Assembly: GCA_035570935.1 (NCBI GenBank)
Contig: DATMKU010000427.1
Span: 1-10,883, forward strand
Source: AP-15 sp035570935
Lineage (GTDB): Bacteria; Pseudomonadota; Alphaproteobacteria; ATCC43930; CGMCC-115725
Reading direction: 5' to 3'
Length of the DNA stretch: 10,883 bases
Shown here in pieces: positions 6,831-10,883 of the stretch; position 1 is the first letter of the stretch; the number at the start of each line of letters is the position of its first letter. The notes under the pieces are model-generated. The model saw only the letters and a program-made list of their open reading frames with translations, was not told where the DNA came from and made no database searches. The position numbers and the translations under genes were made by a program.

Positions 6831-8045
6831 GTGACTCGTTCCACCCCGACCTCGATCGACGAATTACGCGCGGCAATCGGTGATGCTCTTGCCGCCGAGG
6901 AGCCTATGGAAGTGATCGCGGGCGGGTCGAAGCGCGGTCTCGGGCGGCCGATGCAGACGCCGCGCACGCTCGATCTGTCGGGGATCGCCGGCATTCGCAG
7001 CTACCAGCCGAACGAGCTGGTGCTGACCGCCGGCGCGGCGACCCCGCTCGACGAGATTGCAGAGGCGCTGGCGGAAGCCCGCCAGATGCTGGCTTTCGAG
7101 CCGCCGGACTGGCGCAAGCTGCTAAGTACGGCGGATTCTCGGCCGACCCTGGGCGGCGCGCTCGCCTGCAACCTTTCCGGGCCGCGGCGGATCAAGGCGG
7201 GGGCGGCGCGCGACCATCTGCTCGGCTTTCGCGCGGTTAGCGGGCGCGGCGAAATCTTCAAATCGGGCGGGCGGGTCGTCAAAAACGTCACCGGCTACGA
7301 TCTTTCGAAGCTGATGGTCGGTTCCTACGGCACGCTCGCAGCACTCGAAGAGGTGACGGTCAAGGTATTGCCGCGGCCCGAACGCATCGCCACCGTGGTG
7401 CTGTGCGGGCTCGATCCCGCCGCAGCCGTGCGGGCGATGCGCCATGCGCTCGCTTCGGCGCACGATGTTTCCGCGGCAGCCTATTTGCCGGCGGGGTCGG
7501 TCCCGGCGCCGATGGCGATGGTCGGGATCGCGGCATTGCGCCTCGAAGGGCCGGAACCGTCGGTTGCTTATCGCCGCGGCCGGCTGCTCGCGGAACTCGG
7601 CGCCGATTGCGAGTCCGCGGTGCTCGACGGCGCTGCCTCCGTCGCCTTTTGGCGCGCGGTCCGCGATGCCGAACCCTTTGCGGCGCCGGCTGACCGCGCC
7701 GTGTGGCGGGTGTCGGCAGCACCATCGCGCGGCGCCGAAATCGGCGAAGCGATCGCCCGGCACCTCGATGCGCTCTGGTATCTCGATTGGGGCGGCGGGC
7801 TCGTGTGGGTGGCGGTCAGCGGCGCCGAAGACGGCGGTGCGGCGCTGATCAGGGCGGCGATCCGCGGCGCGGACGGGCATGGCACCGGGCACGCGACCTT
7901 GATCAGGGGTGCCGCGGCATTGCGCCGCGCGGTGCCGGTGTTCGAGCCGCAGCCGCCGGCGCTCGCCGCCCTCGCCGCCCGCGTCAAGGACAGCTTCGAC
8001 CCGCGTCATATCCTGAACCCCGGCCGCATGGTCGAGCGGAGCTGA
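6831..8045 (+). CDS. glcE: Glycolate oxidase FAD-binding subunit GlcE
   Basis: GlcE is the second flavin-binding subunit of glycolate dehydrogenase. With the GTG start at 6831 it has 404 residues, normal for the family. The reading frame is open far upstream, but that part is antisense to gfa and not family-like; GTG gives VTRSTPTSIDELRAAIGDAL, a typical GlcE beginning. FAD-binding motifs are MEVIAGGSKRGLGRP (26-40), RPTLGGALACNLSGPRR (104-120), RDHLLGFRAVSGRGEIFKSG (127-146) and GGRVVKNVTGYDLSKLMVGS (146-165), then YGTLAALEEVTVKVLPRP. The C-terminus SFDPRHILNPGRM is shared with GlcD-type oxidases. An ATG at 6906 would cut into the FAD site and is rejected. The gene has no partner immediately upstream, so unlike most glcE it must be expressed on its own or from the gfa-glcE gap. 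Confidence 0.94.
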   Translation: MTRSTPTSIDELRAAIGDALAAEEPMEVIAGGSKRGLGRPMQTPRTLDLSGIAGIRSYQPNELVLTAGAATPLDEIAEALAEARQMLAFEPPDWRKLLSTADSRPTLGGALACNLSGPRRIKAGAARDHLLGFRAVSGRGEIFKSGGRVVKNVTGYDLSKLMVGSYGTLAALEEVTVKVLPRPERIATVVLCGLDPAAAVRAMRHALASAHDVSAAAYLPAGSVPAPMAMVGIAALRLEGPEPSVAYRRGRLLAELGADCESAVLDGAASVAFWRAVRDAEPFAAPADRAVWRVSAAPSRGAEIGEAIARHLDALWYLDWGGGLVWVAVSGAEDGGAALIRAAIRGADGHGTGHATLIRGAAALRRAVPVFEPQPPALAALAARVKDSFDPRHILNPGRMVERS

Positions 8046-8086
8046 ACAACCGATCCAAGATGTCATACCAACCATCGGCAGCCTTT

Positions 8087-8169
8087 TCGTCGTTCCCGCG
8101 CAAGCCGGAATCCAGGGTGGCAAGGGCCGCAACAATCACCATGGACCCCCGCTTTCGCGGAGGCGACGA
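8087..8169. repeat. Imperfect inverted repeat pair in the glcE-glcF gap
   Basis: Left arm 8087-8114 (TCGTCGTTCCCGCGCAAGCC then GGAATCCA) and right arm 8142-8169 (TGGACCCCCGCTTTCGCGGA then GGCGACGA) are inverted copies matching at 21 of 28 positions, with 27 bp between them. The outer ends TCGTCG/CGACGA and inner ends TCCA/TGGA match exactly. Elements with a 'CCCGC-TTTCGCGGG' core flanked by CGTC and TCCA are common intergenic repeats in proteobacteria. It occupies most of the 170-bp gap between glcE and glcF. In RNA it would make a long hairpin, which may uncouple glcF expression from glcE. Confidence 0.75.
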
Positions 8170-8215
8170 TAGTCCAATGGAAGCAGCTGCATCATTCCAA
8201 GCTGGGCTGTGAACG

Positions 8216-9694
8216 GTGCGCACCGATTTCACCGAAGAGCAGCTCGCCGACCCCGACACGGCGCAATCCGAAAAGATTTTGCGAAATTGTACCCATTGCG
8301 GGTTCTGCACCGCGACCTGCCCGACCTACCTGCTGCTCGGCGACGAGCTCGACAGCCCGCGCGGCCGCATCTACCTGATCAAGGACATGCTGGCGTCAGG
8401 CGAGGCGCCGAGCGCCGACACGGTCAAGCACATCGACCGCTGCCTGTCGTGCCTCGCCTGCATGACGACCTGCCCGTCGGGGGTCAACTATATGCACCTC
8501 GTCGACCACGGCCGGCGCTCGATCGAGGAGAGATACCGCCGGCCCTGGGCCGACCGGGCGTTGCGGCGGATGCTCGGCGCGGTGCTGACCCGGCCCCGGC
8601 TGTTCCGCCTGGCATTGCGCGGCGCCGGGCTCGCCCGGCCGTTCGCGCGGTTTATGCCGAGCCCCCTCGCCCCGATGCTGGCGCTGATGCCGCGAACGGT
8701 GCCCCGCGCTTCCCCGACCGACCGTCGGCGCGTGTTTCCGGCCGAGGGGGTTAGGCGGATGCGCGTCGCGTTGCTGCCCGGCTGCGCCCAGCGGGTGCTG
8801 GCACCGGAGATCAACGAAGCCACAATCCGGCTGCTGACGCGTCACGGCTGCGAGGTCGTCCGCGCACCGGGCAGCGGCTGCTGCGGCTCGCTGGTGCATC
8901 ATCTCGGGCAAAAAGCCGCCGCCCTCACCCTTGCCCGCGCCAGTATCGACGCGTGGGAGCGCGAGCGGACGGCCGGCGGGCTTGATGCGATCGCGATCAA
9001 CGCATCGGGCTGCGGCACCACGGTCAAGGATTACGGCTTCATGCTGCGCGAGGACCCGGCCTATGCCGACAAGGCGGCGCGGATCGCGAGCCTCGCGCGC
9101 GATGTCAGCGAAATCGTCGAACAGCTGGGGCTGCAAACGCCCGCGGCCGAAAGCCCTGGCCGCGGCCTGTGCGTCGCCTATCACTCGGCGTGCTCGATGC
9201 AGCACGGCCAGCGCCTTCATGGCGGGCCAAAGGCATTGCTGACCCAGGCCGGGTTCGAGACCGTCGAGGTGCCGGAGGGGCATCTGTGCTGCGGCTCGGC
9301 CGGAACCTACAATCTGCTGCAACCGGAGATCGCCCAGAGGTTACGCGACCGCAAGCTCGCCAATATCGCCACGACCAATCCCGATCTCGTCGCCACCGGC
9401 AATATCGGCTGCATCACCCAGCTCGCGCCCGGTTGCGACGCGCCCGTCTTGCATACGGTCGAGCTTCTCGACTGGGCCACCGGCGGGCCGCGGCCGCCGG
9501 CATTGCGCGCCGGCTATCCGGCGCGGGGGCGAGCGAGGACCGGGATCAGCAGCGTCAGTCCGAGTGCCGCCGCGCCGATCACGGTCGGGGCGACCCAGCC
9601 AGCATCCCCCATCGCCAGCCGCTCGCCGGCAGTGCCGAGATCGACGCAGGCGATCGTCATCGGCAATTGGCCGACAAGGGAACCAAACGCATAG
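8216..9694 (+). CDS. glcF: Glycolate oxidase iron-sulfur subunit, with C-terminal extension
   Basis: GlcF carries electrons from the GlcD/GlcE flavins toward the quinone pool at the membrane. The start is the GTG at 8216, giving MRTDFTEEQLADPDTAQSEK, which fits the conserved GlcF N-terminus. Two 4Fe-4S ferredoxin motifs are complete: CTHCGFCTATCP (Cys25, 28, 31, 35) and CLSCLACMTTCP (Cys76, 79, 82, 86). Two CCG domains follow, with LLPGCAQR (187-193) and GSGCCGSLVHHLG (219-231), then YHSACSMQHGQRL (322-334) and HLCCGSAGTYN (356-366). The family normally ends just after HTVELLDWATGGPRP (413-427). Here the frame continues 62 more residues (431-492), low in complexity and antisense to the 3' end of the TVP38-like gene. 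The usual stop seems lost, or there is a sequence error near 9510. The core assignment is secure. Confidence 0.95.
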   Translation: MRTDFTEEQLADPDTAQSEKILRNCTHCGFCTATCPTYLLLGDELDSPRGRIYLIKDMLASGEAPSADTVKHIDRCLSCLACMTTCPSGVNYMHLVDHGRRSIEERYRRPWADRALRRMLGAVLTRPRLFRLALRGAGLARPFARFMPSPLAPMLALMPRTVPRASPTDRRRVFPAEGVRRMRVALLPGCAQRVLAPEINEATIRLLTRHGCEVVRAPGSGCCGSLVHHLGQKAAALTLARASIDAWERERTAGGLDAIAINASGCGTTVKDYGFMLREDPAYADKAARIASLARDVSEIVEQLGLQTPAAESPGRGLCVAYHSACSMQHGQRLHGGPKALLTQAGFETVEVPEGHLCCGSAGTYNLLQPEIAQRLRDRKLANIATTNPDLVATGNIGCITQLAPGCDAPVLHTVELLDWATGGPRPPALRAGYPARGRARTGISSVSPSAAAPITVGATQPASPIASRSPAVPRSTQAIVIGNWPTREPNA

Positions 9695-10203
9695 GCGCCG
9701 AGCGGCAGCGGCGTCAGACCGAGCCCATAATTGCCGAGGCTGTGCGGGATGACCGGGATCAGCCGCAACAGCGCAACAGCGCGCCAGCCGCCGCGCTGGA
9801 CCCGATCGAGAATCGGCCGAAAGCGAGCGCGCGCGTGCAGGTCGATCAGACCGGAATTGACGTAGCGGGCGAGGCAAAACCCGACGACCGCGCCGAGAAC
9901 GCTGCCGATTGCCGCCCAGACGATGCCCCACCCGATGCCGAACAGCAGCCCGGCGGCGATCGCCAGCACGGTGCGCGGCACGAACAGCAGGCTGGCGACG
10001 ATATGCACGCCGAGAAATACCAGCGGGGTGGCGGGATATCCGGCGATTGCGGCGCCGATCGCGATCGGGTCGAAGGCGGCGCGCCAGCGCCAGGCGGCGG
10101 CGACCCCCGCCGTCAGCACAACCAGCACGGTCAGCCGCGCAACGCAACGCCAGCCGGCAAACGGCGCGACCGCCGCCGCCGCTTCTTTGTTGATTGCGGT
10201 CAC
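9514..10203 (-). CDS. TVP38/TMEM64 (SNARE-associated/DedA-like) membrane protein
   Basis: This inner-membrane protein of 229 residues belongs to the VTT/TVP38 group, related to DedA proteins, several of which have been linked to lipid transport or scrambling. Hydrophobic segments lie at about 23-37, 60-75, 78-112, 142-152, 167-186 and 203-224. Family signatures are FVPRTVLAIAAGLLFGIGWG (74-93), VLGAVVGFCLARYV (102-115) and RLIPVIPHSLGNYGLGLT (147-164), followed by GSLVGQLPM (174-182). The start is the GTG at 10203, whose last bases overlap the TGA of the glycosyltransferase (GTGA), indicating translational coupling. A longer frame back to 10308 would lie inside the glycosyltransferase gene and is rejected. 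The 3' end overlaps the extended glcF by 181 bp. The pairing with a polyprenyl-phosphate type glycosyltransferase suggests a job in lipid-linked sugar or envelope lipid handling, which is inference. Confidence 0.9.
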   Translation of the reverse strand: MTAINKEAAAAVAPFAGWRCVARLTVLVVLTAGVAAAWRWRAAFDPIAIGAAIAGYPATPLVFLGVHIVASLLFVPRTVLAIAAGLLFGIGWGIVWAAIGSVLGAVVGFCLARYVNSGLIDLHARARFRPILDRVQRGGWRAVALLRLIPVIPHSLGNYGLGLTPLPLGAYAFGSLVGQLPMTIACVDLGTAGERLAMGDAGWVAPTVIGAAALGLTLLIPVLARPRAG

Positions 10204-10883
10204 GGCACGCCGGAGAGCCGGGACGCCTGCCGCGTCTCGAACGCCCGGCCGGGCGCCGCTGCCTCGGCGACCAGATCGGGGCGGGCGCTTCGACGCTGCA
10301 GCCACCACACCCCGAAGAGGTCGACAATCCCGACGCCGAGGCGGTCGAAAACGCCGTATTTCGACGCACCGCCCTGGCGCGGCCGGTGATTGACCGGGAC
10401 CGAGCGCACCGTACCGCCGGCGCGCAGCACCAGCGCCGGCAGAAACCGGTGCATGTGGTCAAACGCCGGCAGATCGAGAAAGAGAGCGCGCGGAAAGAGC
10501 TTCAACCCGCACCCCGTATCCGGGGTGGCGTCGCCGAGCAGCCGCGCCCGCACCCGGTTGGCGACGCGCGAGGCCATGCGTTTCGACCAGCTGTCCTGGC
10601 GCTTCTGACGGTAACCGGCGACCAGCAGCGGCGGGCTCGACGGCGAAGTGCCGGCAAGGCGCCACAATCGCGGGATGTCGGCCGGATCGTTTTGCCCGTC
10701 GCCGTCGAGCGTCGCGATCCAGATACCGCGCGCCGCCTTGACCCCGGTCAGCACTGCGGCGCTTTGCCCGCAGCTGCGCGCGTGACGCAGCAGCCGCAAA
10801 TGCGGAGTGCCTAGCGCGAGCCGCATGATTTCGGCCGCGGTTCCGTCACTGCTGCCGTCGTCGACATAGACGATCTCGTATGC
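10200..10883 (-). CDS. Family 2 glycosyltransferase (DPM1/ArnC-like), 5' end missing
   Basis: The visible 227 residues start inside the GT-A fold and the gene begins beyond the right edge. It is a GT2 enzyme of the dolichol-phosphate-mannose-synthase type, which moves a sugar from a nucleotide donor to a polyprenyl phosphate or similar lipid on the cytoplasmic face. Motifs: YEIVYVDDGSSDGTA (first Asp motif), ATLDGDGQNDPADIP (the DxD metal site), TPDTGCGLKLFPR and VNHRPRQGGASKYG, followed by GVGIVDLFGVWWLQRR, a single amphipathic or short hydrophobic stretch rather than the two full membrane helices of some relatives. The last 30 residues are polar and probably disordered. An internal ATG at 10826 is not the start, since it would remove the VDDGSSDG motif. 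Its stop overlaps the start of the TVP38-like gene (GTGA). The donor and acceptor cannot be named from sequence. Confidence 0.92.
   Translation of the reverse strand, partial: AYEIVYVDDGSSDGTAAEIMRLALGTPHLRLLRHARSCGQSAAVLTGVKAARGIWIATLDGDGQNDPADIPRLWRLAGTSPSSPPLLVAGYRQKRQDSWSKRMASRVANRVRARLLGDATPDTGCGLKLFPRALFLDLPAFDHMHRFLPALVLRAGGTVRSVPVNHRPRQGGASKYGVFDRLGVGIVDLFGVWWLQRRSARPDLVAEAAAPGRAFETRQASRLSGVP

Noticed and set aside
6782..6994. N-terminal extension of the GFA-family gene to 6994
   Set aside because: A strong AGGAGG precedes the ATG at 6781, the family motif begins right after it, and the extension would overlap glcE.
7122..8135. A 337-codon minus-strand open frame opposite glcE
   Set aside because: Antisense shadow of glcE; composition is typical of complementary high-GC codons.
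9169..10389. A 406-codon plus-strand open frame overlapping glcF and the TVP38-like gene
   Set aside because: It is out of frame with glcF and antisense to the TVP38-like gene, and its Asp/Arg/Gln-rich sequence shows no domain.
1..10883. CRISPR array, transposase or phage genes
   Set aside because: No regularly spaced direct repeats and no transposase, integrase or phage structural motif were found in any frame.

Overview
The window looks like GC-rich chromosomal DNA from an alphaproteobacterium, perhaps Rhodospirillales or Rhizobiales. The reasons are the base composition, the 41-residue bL36 ribosomal protein, the glycolate oxidase subunits, and dispersed palindromic repeats of the 'GTCATTGCGAGC...' and 'CCCGC-TTTCGCGG' kinds. 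Placement below class is inference. No phage, transposase or CRISPR is visible.

Left part, mostly minus strand (1-3369). From right to left in transcription order there is lipB (octanoyltransferase), 32 bp further a hicA-hicB toxin-antitoxin pair, then rarA (AAA+ fork-associated ATPase), a 190-bp gap holding two inverted copies of a REP-like repeat, and the start of an RluC/RluD-type pseudouridine synthase that runs off the left edge.

Centre (3445-3768). Divergent from lipB is tRNA-Leu(GAG) with encoded CCA, followed by rpmJ.

Right-centre (3803-9694, plus strand). The three glycolate dehydrogenase subunits are all present: GlcD (FAD, catalytic), GlcE (second FAD-binding subunit) and GlcF (two 4Fe-4S clusters and two CCG domains). 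They should pass electrons from glycolate to the quinone pool while making glyoxylate. The genes are not in the usual compact operon. Between glcD and glcE lie an AT-richer orphan gene of unknown function (5339-6169) and an antisense GFA/CENP-V zinc-fold gene. Between glcE and glcF lies a 170-bp gap with an imperfect palindromic repeat pair.

Right end (9514-10883, minus strand). A family 2 glycosyltransferase (5' end beyond the window) is coupled by a GTGA overlap to a TVP38/TMEM64-type membrane protein. The TVP38 3' end overlaps the 3' end of glcF by 181 bp, because the glcF frame runs about 60 codons past the point where GlcF normally ends.

Most of the window is ordinary housekeeping. The most unusual part is the orphan gene at 5339-6169. 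Its motif layout suggests to me a PUA/EVE-like fold resembling nucleotide-modification-associated (Nmad2-type) proteins, but this is a tentative call from memory of the family.
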